Assembly: GCA_020632995.1 (NCBI GenBank)
Contig: JACKEN010000023.1
Span: 7,993 to 71,992, forward strand
Reading direction: 5' to 3'
Origin: Deltaproteobacteria bacterium
GTDB taxonomy: Bacteria > Myxococcota > Kuafuiibacteriia > Kuafuiibacteriales > Kuafuiibacteriaceae
DNA: 64,000 nt
Part shown: positions 1 to 9,304 of the stretch, piece after piece
Position numbering within the stretch: position 1 is the stretch's first letter
Layout of the letters: every line of letters begins with the position of its first letter
Notes under the pieces: generated by a model
Databases searched by the model: none
What the model was told of the DNA's origin: nothing
The model's input: the letters and a program-made list of their open reading frames with translations, nothing else
Translations under genes and position numbers: made by a program

Positions 1-166
1 CGCGGATCCGCCCCGCCGCGAGGTGCGCGTGCACCACCGCGCTCACCGCGCCCGCGTCGGCCACCCGGCACGACAGGGCGGTGGCGAGGGGCGGCACCGG
101 GCCGTCCACGTCCACCTCCAGGACGGTGCCGCGCACCGCCGAGACCCGCCCGATGACGGGGTCCAA
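1..166 (-). CDS. atpD: F1 ATPase beta subunit, N-terminal fragment (alternate/N-ATPase type)
   Basis: The reverse strand opens with TTG preceded by a strong AGGAGGT Shine-Dalgarno and reads GRVSAVRGTVLEVDVDG, then a PVPP segment and HAHLAAGRIR. This is the N-terminal beta-barrel pattern of F1 ATPase beta subunits, in particular the 'alternate' (N-ATPase) form with its VRGxVVDV and LPP signatures. Only 55 codons lie in the window; the rest runs off the left edge. In N-ATPase operons the beta gene comes first, which fits the absence of any other ATPase gene upstream (to the right). The family call rests on about 50 residues, so the assignment is probable rather than certain. The nucleotide-binding core is not visible. 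Confidence 0.62.
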   Translation of the reverse strand, partial: MDPVIGRVSAVRGTVLEVDVDGPVPPLATALSCRVADAGAVSAVVHAHLAAGRIR

Positions 167-272
167 GGCCTCACCTCCTGTCGCGTCGAGGAGGCAGCAA
201 GGCCCGTGCCCCGCCGGACCGACCGGGCTTCCGTCGCGGCGCGTCACCCCGCGGCAACGCGGAGAGGCAGGG

Positions 273-1145
273 CTACTTGCCGAGCAGGAGGCCCACGTAG
301 CCCACGAAGCTCATCGGGTAGGGCTCGGTCGGGTGCTCGTCGTAGCTGGTGGTGTAGCGGGTCACCACCCCGCGCTCCGCCCCGAGCTTGCGGGCCGCGA
401 CGAGGGCCGCGGCCACCGCGCCGGGGCAGCAGGCGTTGCGCGAGCGTTGCGCCACCCAGAGGGTCTGGCGGGCGTCCAGCGCCTCCATCTTGGCGATGAC
501 CTCGGGGTCGTTCTTCGTCTTCACCCACTCCAGGCCGCCCGGGCCGCGCCCGGCCGGGTTGAAGCTGTAGTTGGGGCCGTAGTGGGTGAGGTCGGTGGAG
601 CCGACCACGGCGACGCGGCTGAAGCCCCGCGCGTGTGCCAGGCCCACCACCTCCTTGCCGATGTTGCCCGCCGCCTCGGTGGGGGGCACGCCGATCATCA
701 GCGCCTTCGCCTCGGGCCACAGGCGCTTCACCATCGGGGCGAGGACCTCGACTGCGTTGTCGTCGACGTATTCGTCTGGGCCCTCGGTCTCGCACTCCTT
801 CAGGGTCATGGCGACCTCGTGGGCGAGGGCGGAGGCCACCTCGAGCGGGCCGTAGGGGGTCTGCCAGGCCCCCTCAACGAACACCCGGGGTGCGTCGCGC
901 GGGCGCAGGTGACCGCCGAAGATCACCACGAGGTCCGCGTCGGGCAAGCGGGCTTGCAGCGCGGAGAGCGCCTCGAAGGCCACCTTGCCGGAGTAGACCC
1001 AGCCCGCGTGGGGGACGATGGCCCCCACCGCGTGCTCCAGCGAGACCTTTGGGGCCTCGGCCGCGTCGAGGAGCGCGTCGCAGGCCTCGGGGCTGTCGGG
1101 GTACCAGCGGCCCATGAGCTCGGCGGGGCGTGTTGCGGTGCTCAT
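273..1145 (-). CDS. MEMO-family protein (AmmeMemoRadiSam system protein B)
   Basis: The 290-residue protein has the MEMO1-like fold signature near its start (VPHAGWVYSGKVA, about residues 45-57), an FGGHL segment, a GSTDLTHYG segment in the middle and a C-terminal YTTSYDEHP followed by FVGY. These are hallmarks of the bacterial MEMO/AmmeMemoRadiSam B family, related to extradiol dioxygenases and of unknown substrate. The usual partners (AMMECR1 domain, radical SAM protein) are not in the window, so this is an orphan copy here. It lies 16 bases downstream of the sigma-54 regulator on the same strand, but a TATGAT hexamer 6 bases before its ATG suggests its own leaderless promoter. Confidence 0.85.
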   Translation of the reverse strand: MSTATRPAELMGRWYPDSPEACDALLDAAEAPKVSLEHAVGAIVPHAGWVYSGKVAFEALSALQARLPDADLVVIFGGHLRPRDAPRVFVEGAWQTPYGPLEVASALAHEVAMTLKECETEGPDEYVDDNAVEVLAPMVKRLWPEAKALMIGVPPTEAAGNIGKEVVGLAHARGFSRVAVVGSTDLTHYGPNYSFNPAGRGPGGLEWVKTKNDPEVIAKMEALDARQTLWVAQRSRNACCPGAVAAALVAARKLGAERGVVTRYTTSYDEHPTEPYPMSFVGYVGLLLGK

Positions 1146-1151
1146 GGGCCG

Positions 1152-1157
1152 ATCATA
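1152..1157 (-). promoter_or_regulatory. -10-like element directly before the MEMO gene
   Basis: On the reverse strand TATGAT is followed by six bases and then the ATG of the MEMO gene. No Shine-Dalgarno is present. A transcript starting about 7 bases after this hexamer would begin at the start codon (leaderless). This is inferred from sequence only. Confidence 0.5.
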
Positions 1158-1161
1158 GCGC

Positions 1162-2901
<1,740 letters not shown>

Positions 2902-2907
2902 AGGCGC

Positions 2908-2913
2908 ATCTTA
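2908..2913 (-). promoter_or_regulatory. -10-like element of the sigma-54 regulator gene
   Basis: On the reverse strand TAAGAT lies six bases before the ATG of the regulator, with no Shine-Dalgarno. The inverted repeats at 2930-2979 lie just upstream, about where a -35 element would fall, so autoregulation is possible (inference). Confidence 0.45.
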
Positions 2914-2929
2914 TGCCAAGTTGATGGGC

Positions 2930-2979
2930 GCTGCACGTCGTTGCGCAGCCTGCTGTTGCATCGTGCAACGCCCTGCAAC
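2930..2979. promoter_or_regulatory. Probable upstream activating sites of the sigma-54 regulator
   Basis: GTTGC occurs at 2940-2944 and 2955-2959, and its complement GCAAC at 2965-2969 and 2975-2979. The starts are spaced 15, 10 and 10 bases. The central pair forms a perfect inverted repeat, GTTGCA-TCG-TGCAAC (2955-2969). A second imperfect inverted repeat GCTGC...GCAGC spans 2930-2949. The block ends about 65 bases upstream of the -24 element, a usual position for enhancer sites. The assignment to the adjacent regulator is inference from position. Confidence 0.65.
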
Positions 2980-3043
2980 GGAACGCACGTGGTCCATCAT
3001 GTGGGCGATTCCAGATGTTTAGTGCGAATCCAGGGGACGGTTC

Positions 3044-3059
3044 TGGCCCGGGCCTTGCT
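3044..3059 (+). promoter_or_regulatory. Sigma-54 (-24/-12) promoter of the octaheme cytochrome gene
   Basis: The sequence TGGCCCG-GGCC-TTGCT matches the sigma-54 consensus TGGCACR-N4-TTGCW, with the invariant GG and GC exactly ten bases apart. The predicted start is near 3070, leaving a leader of about 44 bases with a GAGGTGA ribosome site at 3101-3107. A sigma-54 activator gene lies divergently next to it. Confidence 0.85.
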
Positions 3060-3113
3060 TTGAGGGGGTCAAAGGCGCGGGTCCCTGATCCCGCCCCACC
3101 GAGGTGACTGGTT

Positions 3114-5180
3114 ATGAAGATTTCTCATGGAATGCTGTACTGGGCGGCGGCGCTGGCCGGCACCCTGGCGGCCTGCGGCGGCGAGACCACCAACAACAAC
3201 ACGACGAACAACAACAACAGCAACACGGAGGTGACCTGCGATCCGACCTGCGACGCCGACGCGTGCATGGTCTGCCGGATCGACGGCACCACGGCGACCT
3301 GCGTCAGCGCCTGCGGTGAGGGCCTCACCTGCGAGGCCGGCCAGTGCGTGGCCCCCGAGGTCGTGACCTGTGATCCGACCTGCGACGCCAGCGCGTGTAT
3401 GGTGTGCCAGATCAACGGCAACACCGCCACCTGCGCGAGCGCCTGCGGCACCGGCCTCACCTGCGAGGACGGCCAGTGCGTGGCGCCCGAGGTCACGACC
3501 TGTGATCCGACCTGCGGCGACTGCCAGGTCTGCGACACCAGCGGCGCCGCGCCCGTGTGCAGGGCGGCCTGCGCGGAGGGCCTGCTCTGCGTGGACAACG
3601 TCTGCACCGCCCCCGAGGTCAACCTGGGCTGCGATCCGGCCTGCGGCGCCTGCCAGCTCTGCGACGTGAGCTCCGGCGCGCCGGTCTGCGTGGACCGCTG
3701 CGGCGCCGACGAGGCGTGCGGCGCCAACGGCGCCTGCGTCCGCGCGGGCTTCCACAGCTCGTTCGAGGACCTCGCCGGGCCCTTCGCCGACGGCCCCAGC
3801 GTGACCTCCGCCTGCGTCGGCTGCCACCAGGACGAGGCCCAGTCCGTGCTCCACGGCCCGCACTTCCAGTGGATCGGCGCCACCCCCGGCGTGGCCGGGC
3901 ACGAGGGCGACACCACCATCGGCAAGCGCAACTTCATCAACAACTTCTGCGTCTCGGTGCCCGGCAACGAGAAGCGCTGCGCGCAATGCCACGCGGGCTA
4001 CGACTACGAGAACGCGGCCTACAACTTCCAGGACATCACCAAGGTCGACTGCCTGGTGTGCCACGCGGATCCGGCCTCCGGCTACACCAAGGACCCCAAG
4101 AACGCAGGGCGTCCGCTCCCCACCGTAGACCTCGCGCTCTCGGCCCAAAGTGTGGGTCCCACCTCCCGCGCGAACTGCGGCAGCTGCCACTTCTCCGCCG
4201 GCGGCGGCGACAACGTGAAGAAGGGTGACCTGGGCTCGGCCCTGAAGAACCCGACCCGCGACGTCGACGTGCACATGGGCGCGGGGATGAGCTGCGCGAA
4301 CTGCCACGCGGGCGCCGACCACGCGCTCCTCGGGCAGGGCGTCCACAACCCGGTGAGCGAGGGCAGGCTGGATTGCACCGACTGCCACTCCGACGCGCCG
4401 CACGAGGCGCTGGCGATCCTGAACGAGCACGCCCGCGACATCGCGTGCCAGACCTGCCACATCCCGGCCTTCAGCCGGACCCAGGCCACCAAGATGAACT
4501 GGGACTGGTCGACCTCCGGCAACAAGACCCGCGGCACCGACGGCGTGGAGACCACGACCCTGGCCGACGGCACGGTGGTCACCGCCTACGACGCGATCAA
4601 GGGCGACTTCATCTGGGAGAAGGAGGTCAAGCCGCAGCTGGGCTGGCACAACGGGAACGCGGTCCACATGGTCATGACCGACACGTACCCGGCGGGCGCG
4701 GGAACCGGCCCTGACAACCCCGTTCGGATCGCCTACCCGCTGGCCACCATCCAGGACGCCGACGCCAAGATCTTCCCCTTCAAGGTGATGCGCGGCAAGC
4801 AGCCGGGACACCTCACGGGCAACTACCTCATCGCGCCGAAGCTCTTCGGGCCGACCGGGTTCTGGGGCCTCATCCCCGCCGCGGCGGACTACACCCCCGA
4901 GGCGGTGCGCACGCTGTGGACGAACAGCCTGACGCAAGGTGCGGTGCTGGCCGGCCAGATCGCCTCCGGTGAGACGATCGCCGACGCCGACTGGGGCTGG
5001 GTCGAGACCGAGATGTACCTCGGCATCAACCACGAGGTCGGGCCGAAGGAGATGGCGCTGGGGCACGCGCCCTGCACCGACTGCCACATGAACACGGACT
5101 TCCCGTGGGCAGACCTCGGCTACGCCTGCGATCCCATCACGAACCCCACCACCTGCGGCTCGCGGCACGTCGGGCCGTGA
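3114..5180 (+). CDS. Octaheme c-type cytochrome lipoprotein (tetrathionate-reductase-family, OTR-like) with N-terminal Cys-rich repeats
   Basis: The 688-residue protein begins with a lipoprotein signal (LAGTLAAC, Cys21), an Asn/Thr-rich linker and about four Cys-rich repeats of the form CDPTC...CMVC...C...C (residues ~41-225). The catalytic part has eight CxxCH haem motifs, the first at residue 234 and the last at 654. The GKRNFINNFC segment followed by CAQCHAGYDY and DCLVCH matches the octaheme tetrathionate reductase (OTR) family, which reduces nitrite, hydroxylamine or tetrathionate in vitro. It should sit on the outer face of a membrane, exported by Sec. A GAGGTGA ribosome site lies 6 bases before the ATG. 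The sigma-54 promoter and divergent regulator imply inducible expression. The physiological acceptor cannot be read from sequence. Confidence 0.88.
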   Translation: MKISHGMLYWAAALAGTLAACGGETTNNNTTNNNNSNTEVTCDPTCDADACMVCRIDGTTATCVSACGEGLTCEAGQCVAPEVVTCDPTCDASACMVCQINGNTATCASACGTGLTCEDGQCVAPEVTTCDPTCGDCQVCDTSGAAPVCRAACAEGLLCVDNVCTAPEVNLGCDPACGACQLCDVSSGAPVCVDRCGADEACGANGACVRAGFHSSFEDLAGPFADGPSVTSACVGCHQDEAQSVLHGPHFQWIGATPGVAGHEGDTTIGKRNFINNFCVSVPGNEKRCAQCHAGYDYENAAYNFQDITKVDCLVCHADPASGYTKDPKNAGRPLPTVDLALSAQSVGPTSRANCGSCHFSAGGGDNVKKGDLGSALKNPTRDVDVHMGAGMSCANCHAGADHALLGQGVHNPVSEGRLDCTDCHSDAPHEALAILNEHARDIACQTCHIPAFSRTQATKMNWDWSTSGNKTRGTDGVETTTLADGTVVTAYDAIKGDFIWEKEVKPQLGWHNGNAVHMVMTDTYPAGAGTGPDNPVRIAYPLATIQDADAKIFPFKVMRGKQPGHLTGNYLIAPKLFGPTGFWGLIPAAADYTPEAVRTLWTNSLTQGAVLAGQIASGETIADADWGWVETEMYLGINHEVGPKEMALGHAPCTDCHMNTDFPWADLGYACDPITNPTTCGSRHVGP

Positions 5181-5232
5181 CCAGCCCCGTCACCTCGGGG
5201 TGAGGCGCCGGGCGGTCCTCCTTCGTGACCTG

Positions 5233-5256
5233 CCTCCCTTTGCGCAGCGAGGGAGG
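5233..5256 (+). other. Hairpin in the helicase leader
   Basis: CCTCCCT (5233-5239) and AGGGAGG (5250-5256) form a 7-bp stem with a 10-base loop. A longer outer pairing GGTCCTCC/GGAGGACC surrounds it. No T tract follows, so it is not a clear intrinsic terminator. It lies in the 206-base gap between the cytochrome and the RNA helicase and could be a weak terminator or a leader structure. Confidence 0.4.
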
Positions 5257-5386
5257 ACCGCTCCGCGCGCCTGTTCCGCGCCCCTTTCCACTTGACCGGA
5301 CGATCCGCGCTCTCCACGCTGAGGGGGCAACTGACCCTTGCTCCGACGGCGTCCAGACCCTTCGGCGCCGTCGTCCGAGCCGTCCC

Positions 5387-6622
5387 ATGACCAACAGCAC
5401 ATCGTTCTCAGAGCTCAAGCTCATCGACCCCCTCCTCAACGCCCTGGCCCAAAAGGGCTACACCACCCCGACCCCCATCCAGGCCGCGGCCATCCCCGGC
5501 TTGCTCCAGGGCAAGGACATGCTCGGGGTGGCGCAGACCGGCACCGGCAAGACCGCCGCGTTCTGCCTCCCCATGCTCCAGATCTTGAGCGGCGAGCACC
5601 GCCGCGTGCCCTCGAAGGCGGTGCGTGCGCTCATCCTCACTCCGACCCGCGAGCTGGCCTCGCAGATCGCCGACAACATCGCGGCCTACGGGGCCGGGCT
5701 GAAGCTCCGGCACACCGTGATCTTCGGCGGCGTCGGCCAGAACCCCCAGGTGCAGACGCTCCGGCGCGGGGTCGAGATCCTGGTCGCCACCCCCGGCCGC
5801 CTCCTCGATCTCATGGGGCAGGGGCACGCGGACCTCTCCCTGGTCGAGATCTTCGTCCTCGATGAGGCCGATCGCATGCTCGACATGGGCTTCATCCGCG
5901 ACGTCCGCAAGATCATCGACGCCCTGCCGAAGAAGCGGCAGTCGCTCCTGTTCAGCGCCACCATGCCGGAAGACATCGTGGCCCTGGCCCACCGGCTCCT
6001 GCACGACCCGGTGCGGGTCGAGGTCACCCCGCCCGCCACCACGGTGGAGCGCATCGATCAGCGCATCCTCTTCGTCGAGAAGAACGACAAGCGGGCGCTG
6101 TTGGGCGAGGTGCTCTCCGACCCCGAGCTGGGGCGCGCGCTGGTCTTCACCCGCACCAAGCACGGGGCCAACCGGGCGGCGGAGTACCTCAAGAAGAGCC
6201 ACGTCTCGGCCGAGGCCATCCACGGGAACAAGTCCCAGGGGGCGCGGGAGCGGGCCTTGGAGGGCTTCAAGACCGGCAAGGTGAAGGTCCTGGTGGCCAC
6301 CGACATCGCGGCGCGCGGCATCGACGTGCCGGGCATCGACCTGGTGGTGAACTTCGATCTGCCGAACGTGCCCGAGAGCTACGTGCATCGCATCGGCCGG
6401 ACCGCCCGCGCCGGGCGCGAGGGCCGCGCCATCTCCTTCTGCGACGTCGAGGAGCGCGCCTTCCTCAAGGACATCGAGCGCACGATCCGGCGGCAGGTGC
6501 CGGTGGTGGAGAACCACCCGTTCCGCTCCACCATCCCCTTCACCGCTGCCCCGCCCCCTGCGGCCAAGAGGGCCAACGGTGGCGGGGGGCGCGGTGGCGG
6601 TGCCCGTCGTCGTCGCCGTTAG
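5387..6622 (+). CDS. rhlE: DEAD-box ATP-dependent RNA helicase (RhlE type)
   Basis: The 411-residue protein contains the full DEAD-box set: Q motif GYTTPTPIQ (about 24-32), Walker A AQTGTGKT (about 50), PTRELA, DEAD in VLDEADRM (about 157), SAT in LFSATMP (about 188), and the helicase-C motifs ARGIDVPGID and HRIGRTARAGREG. It ends in a short Gly/Arg-rich tail (GGGGRGGGARRRRR) typical of RNA-binding extensions. The start at 5387 is chosen because conserved sequence begins just after it (FSELKLIDPLL). An open frame extends 54 codons further upstream but looks non-coding. It probably acts in RNA remodelling or ribosome assembly. Confidence 0.93.
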   Translation: MTNSTSFSELKLIDPLLNALAQKGYTTPTPIQAAAIPGLLQGKDMLGVAQTGTGKTAAFCLPMLQILSGEHRRVPSKAVRALILTPTRELASQIADNIAAYGAGLKLRHTVIFGGVGQNPQVQTLRRGVEILVATPGRLLDLMGQGHADLSLVEIFVLDEADRMLDMGFIRDVRKIIDALPKKRQSLLFSATMPEDIVALAHRLLHDPVRVEVTPPATTVERIDQRILFVEKNDKRALLGEVLSDPELGRALVFTRTKHGANRAAEYLKKSHVSAEAIHGNKSQGARERALEGFKTGKVKVLVATDIAARGIDVPGIDLVVNFDLPNVPESYVHRIGRTARAGREGRAISFCDVEERAFLKDIERTIRRQVPVVENHPFRSTIPFTAAPPPAAKRANGGGGRGGGARRRRR

Positions 6623-6633
6623 GCCGCTCCTGC

Positions 6634-6639
6634 TATGCT
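6634..6639 (+). promoter_or_regulatory. -10-like element before the ABC ATPase gene
   Basis: TATGCT lies seven bases before GTG 6647. An ATG inside this hexamer (6635) is in frame but more likely belongs to the promoter than to the coding sequence. Leaderless transcription is inferred. Confidence 0.4.
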
Positions 6640-6646
6640 CCCCCGC

Positions 6647-7606
6647 GTGGGCGCGGGGCTCCACCTGTCCGGGCTGCGGGTGACCGTGGGCCCCCCTGAC
6701 CGCCGCGTCACCGCGGTGGACGGGATCGATCTGTCGGTGGCCCCCGGCGAGGTGGTGGCGGTGGTGGGCGAGTCCGGGTGTGGCAAGAGCACCCTGCTCC
6801 GCGCCGTCTGTGGCCTCCTGCCCCGGGACGCGACGCTCGAGGGCACCCTCGCGTGGGACGGCACCCCGCTCCCGGCGCCCGGGGATCCGGGCTGGGCGGC
6901 CCTGAGGCGGGAGGTCCTGGGGGTGGTCTTCCAGGAGCCGGGTGAGGCCCTGAACCCCACCCGGCGCATCGCCAACCAGGTGATCGAGGCGCTCCCTCCG
7001 CTCCCGCGGGCGCGGCGCAAGGCGGCCGCCGCTGCGCTCCTCGCCCGGGCCGGCTTCCCCGAGCCCGAGGCGGTGCTCGGCGCCTACCCGCACGCGCTCT
7101 CCGGCGGGCAGCGCCAGCGCATCCTGGCCGCCCTCGCCCTGGCCCGAGACCCCGCGCTCCTGTTGGCGGACGAGCCCACCGCCCACCTTGACCCGACCCT
7201 CGCCGCGCAGCTCCTCGAGGTCCTGTTCCGGGGCCCCGGGCCGGCGGCGCCGCCTACGCCGAGCGCCGACCGGGCCGCCCTCTGGGTGACCCACGACCTC
7301 GCCTGGGCGGCCCGGCTGGCCACCCGGGTGGACGTGATGTACGCCGGCCGGGTGGTGGAGCGCGGGCCGGCGAGGGCGGTGCTCGAGGCGCCGCGCCACC
7401 CCTACACCGCGGGGCTGGTGGCGGCGGTGCCGCGGCCGGGCCGGGAGCTGGCGCCCATCCCCGGCGCGCCCCCCTCGCTCCTGTCCCCGCCGGCCGGGTG
7501 CCGCTTCCACCCCCGCTGCCCGCGGGCGACCGAGCGCTGCGCCCAGGTGCGCCCGGAGTGGCGCGCGGGCGTGGCCTGCCACCACCCGCTGGAGGCGCCC
7601 CGATGA
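6647..7606 (+). CDS. Oligopeptide/dipeptide-type ABC transporter ATP-binding protein
   Basis: This is a single ABC ATPase domain of about 319 residues with Walker A GESGCGKST, Q-loop VFQEPGEALNP, signature LSGGQRQRI, Walker B LLLADEPT and H-loop VTHDLAWA. It ends with the oligopeptide/dipeptide transporter C-terminal motif CRFHPRCPRATERC, which places it with DppD/DppF/OppF ATPases. No permease or binding protein is adjacent, so it is an orphan ATPase here. The start is taken as GTG 6647, seven bases after TATGCT; ATG 6635 is the alternative. Its stop overlaps the start of the next gene (ATGA at 7603-7606). Confidence 0.85.
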   Translation: MGAGLHLSGLRVTVGPPDRRVTAVDGIDLSVAPGEVVAVVGESGCGKSTLLRAVCGLLPRDATLEGTLAWDGTPLPAPGDPGWAALRREVLGVVFQEPGEALNPTRRIANQVIEALPPLPRARRKAAAAALLARAGFPEPEAVLGAYPHALSGGQRQRILAALALARDPALLLADEPTAHLDPTLAAQLLEVLFRGPGPAAPPTPSADRAALWVTHDLAWAARLATRVDVMYAGRVVERGPARAVLEAPRHPYTAGLVAAVPRPGRELAPIPGAPPSLLSPPAGCRFHPRCPRATERCAQVRPEWRAGVACHHPLEAPR

Positions 7607-8424
7607 TCATCCCGATCGAGGACGCGGGCGACCCGCGGGTGGCCGACTACGTCCAGGTCCAGGAGGCAGACCTGGTGAAGCGGCGCGGGGTGTTCCTCGT
7701 CGAGGGCCAGACCCCGATTCGCACCCTGGTGGGGCACTCACACTTCGGGGTCCGCTCGCTGTTCCTGTCCGAGAAGCGCCTGGGGGCCCTCGCCGACGTG
7801 CTTGGGGCGCTGGCCGAGGAGACCCCGGTCTACGTGGCGCCCCAGGAGGTGCTCAGCGAGGTGGTGGGGTTCGACTTCCACCGCGGCTGCCTCGCGGCCG
7901 GCACCCGGGCCGAGGCGCCGCCGCTCGATGCGGTGCTCGAGGATCTGGTGCACGGGCCGCGGCTGGTGGTGGTGCTCGAGGGCATCGCGAACCACGACAA
8001 CGTGGGCGGCCTGTTTCGCAATGCAGCTTGCTTCGGCGCCGACGCGGTGCTCCTCGACCCGACCTGCGCGGATCCGCTCTACCGAAAGGCGATCCGCACC
8101 TCGCTCGGCGCGACCCTCAAGGTCCCCTTCGCCCGGCTCCCGGATTGGCCGGACAGCCTGGACCGCCTGCACGGCCTGGGGTTCGCCTCCTTCGCGCTGA
8201 CCCCCAACCCCCGGGCCGAGGTGCTGGCCTGGGGGCGGCCCCTGACCGGGCTGCCCCCCCGTCGGGCCCTGGTGCTGGGCACCGAGGGCACCGGCCTGAC
8301 CCCCCAGGCCCTGTCCGCCTGCCACCGCTGGCTCCGCATCCCCATGGCCCCCGGGGCGGATTCCCTCAACGTGGCCACCGCAAGTGGTATTGCAATGTGG
8401 GCAATGCACCCCGACGGACGATGA
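7603..8424 (+). CDS. TrmH/SpoU-family RNA 2'-O-methyltransferase
   Basis: The 273-residue protein has an N-terminal substrate-binding region and a C-terminal SPOUT (trefoil-knot) domain. The SpoU motifs are visible: LEGIANHDNVGGLFRNAACFG (motif 1, about residues 126-146, including the conserved N and R), LVLGTEGTGL (motif 2, about 223-232) and IPMAPGADSLNVATAS (motif 3, about 246-261). It is expected to methylate ribose in tRNA or rRNA; the exact target is not readable. The ATG overlaps the ABC ATPase stop codon as ATGA, so the two are translationally coupled despite unrelated functions. Confidence 0.9.
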   Translation: MIIPIEDAGDPRVADYVQVQEADLVKRRGVFLVEGQTPIRTLVGHSHFGVRSLFLSEKRLGALADVLGALAEETPVYVAPQEVLSEVVGFDFHRGCLAAGTRAEAPPLDAVLEDLVHGPRLVVVLEGIANHDNVGGLFRNAACFGADAVLLDPTCADPLYRKAIRTSLGATLKVPFARLPDWPDSLDRLHGLGFASFALTPNPRAEVLAWGRPLTGLPPRRALVLGTEGTGLTPQALSACHRWLRIPMAPGADSLNVATASGIAMWAMHPDGR

Positions 8425-8544
8425 GCCGTCGGATCATCGTCGTACACGCGTGTCTCACATCACGCGTTTCGAGGTGTCGAATGACTGACGTCGTCCACAT
8501 GCCGGATGCCCACCGGCGGTGCGAGAGGCCATTCATAGGGGCCT

Positions 8545-8683
8545 GTGAAGACGGCCAACCGTGAACAGCGCCGGCGGTCCAAGTTGATCCTGGCTTCATT
8601 CGTCGCGCTCTTCGGCGGCGGTATCCTGGTGTACGGTGTCGCGTGGGGCCGGACGGCGTCGCCGACCGCCCTGGAGGCGGCCG
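8545..8683 (+). pseudogene. Signal-anchor N-terminus in a different frame from pcm (apparent frameshift)
   Basis: A GTG-started frame encodes a positively charged segment followed by a hydrophobic helix (KLILASFVALFGGGILVYGV) and a short linker ending TALEAA. It then runs into the pcm region one base out of frame. Dropping a single G near 8683 would join it as LEAARVGMLEEQI, a natural N-terminus for an exported or membrane-anchored isoaspartyl methyltransferase. It is therefore probably the 5' part of a frameshifted gene, an assembly error, or an unrelated short frame. An AGGGG ribosome-site-like stretch precedes the GTG. Confidence 0.5.
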
Positions 8684-8686
8684 CGG

Positions 8687-9304
8687 GTGGGGATGCTCGA
8701 GGAGCAGATCGCGGGCCGGGGTATCCGGGATCCGCGGGTCTTGAGGGCGATGGCGCAGATCCCGCGTCATCTCTTCGTACCGAGGGAGCTGGCGGATCTC
8801 GCCTATGAGGACGGGCCCCTGCCCATCGGCTTCCTGCAGACCATCTCCCAGCCCTACATCGTCGCGAAGATGACCGAGCTGCTCGCCCTGGACCCCGACG
8901 CGGTGGTCCTCGAGGTGGGCACCGGCTCCGGCTACCAGACCGCGGTCCTCGCCTCCATCGCCCGCCACGTCTACAGCGTCGAGCTCATCCCCGAGCTGGC
9001 GGAGCGCGCGCAAGACGTGTTGCGAACGCTCGGGATCGAGAACGTCACGGTGACGGTGGGCGACGGCGCGCTCGGCGACCCCGCCCACGCGCCCTACGAC
9101 GGCGTCATCGTCACCGCGGCGCCGCGCCAGGTCCCGCCCGCGCTCTTCGAGCAGCTCGCGGTGGGGGGCCGGATGGTGATCCCGGTGGGCGCGGACGTGC
9201 AGGTCCTGATGCTCTACGAGAAGGCCCCCGACGGGGCGGTGGCGGGGGTGCCGATCTTCGACGTGCGCTTCGTGCCGATGCGCGGGGCGGCGGACGCTCA
9301 GTAG
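8687..9304 (+). CDS. pcm: Protein-L-isoaspartate O-methyltransferase
   Basis: The protein has the PCMT core: GIRDPRVLRAM, IPRHLFVP, LPIGFLQTISQPYIVAKM (substrate loop) and the SAM site VLEVGTGSGYQTAVLA, then VELIPELA and a VTAAP motif. It transfers a methyl group from SAM to isoaspartyl residues, starting protein repair. Length from GTG 8687 is 205 residues, close to the E. coli enzyme. The GTG is supported by GGAGG nine bases upstream. An in-frame start at 8636 is less likely. The upstream out-of-frame signal-anchor segment suggests the intact gene was longer and the product exported. The 3' end overlaps the convergent amidohydrolase by 7 bases. Confidence 0.88.
   Translation: MGMLEEQIAGRGIRDPRVLRAMAQIPRHLFVPRELADLAYEDGPLPIGFLQTISQPYIVAKMTELLALDPDAVVLEVGTGSGYQTAVLASIARHVYSVELIPELAERAQDVLRTLGIENVTVTVGDGALGDPAHAPYDGVIVTAAPRQVPPALFEQLAVGGRMVIPVGADVQVLMLYEKAPDGAVAGVPIFDVRFVPMRGAADAQ

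Noticed and set aside
3069..5168. Long minus-strand open frame (699 codons) across the octaheme cytochrome gene
   Set aside because: It is the antisense of a strongly supported multihaem gene. High GC makes such shadow frames common, and it shows no family motif or ribosome site.
5233..5256. Intrinsic terminator after the octaheme gene
   Set aside because: The stem is good but no T tract follows, so it was recorded only as a hairpin.
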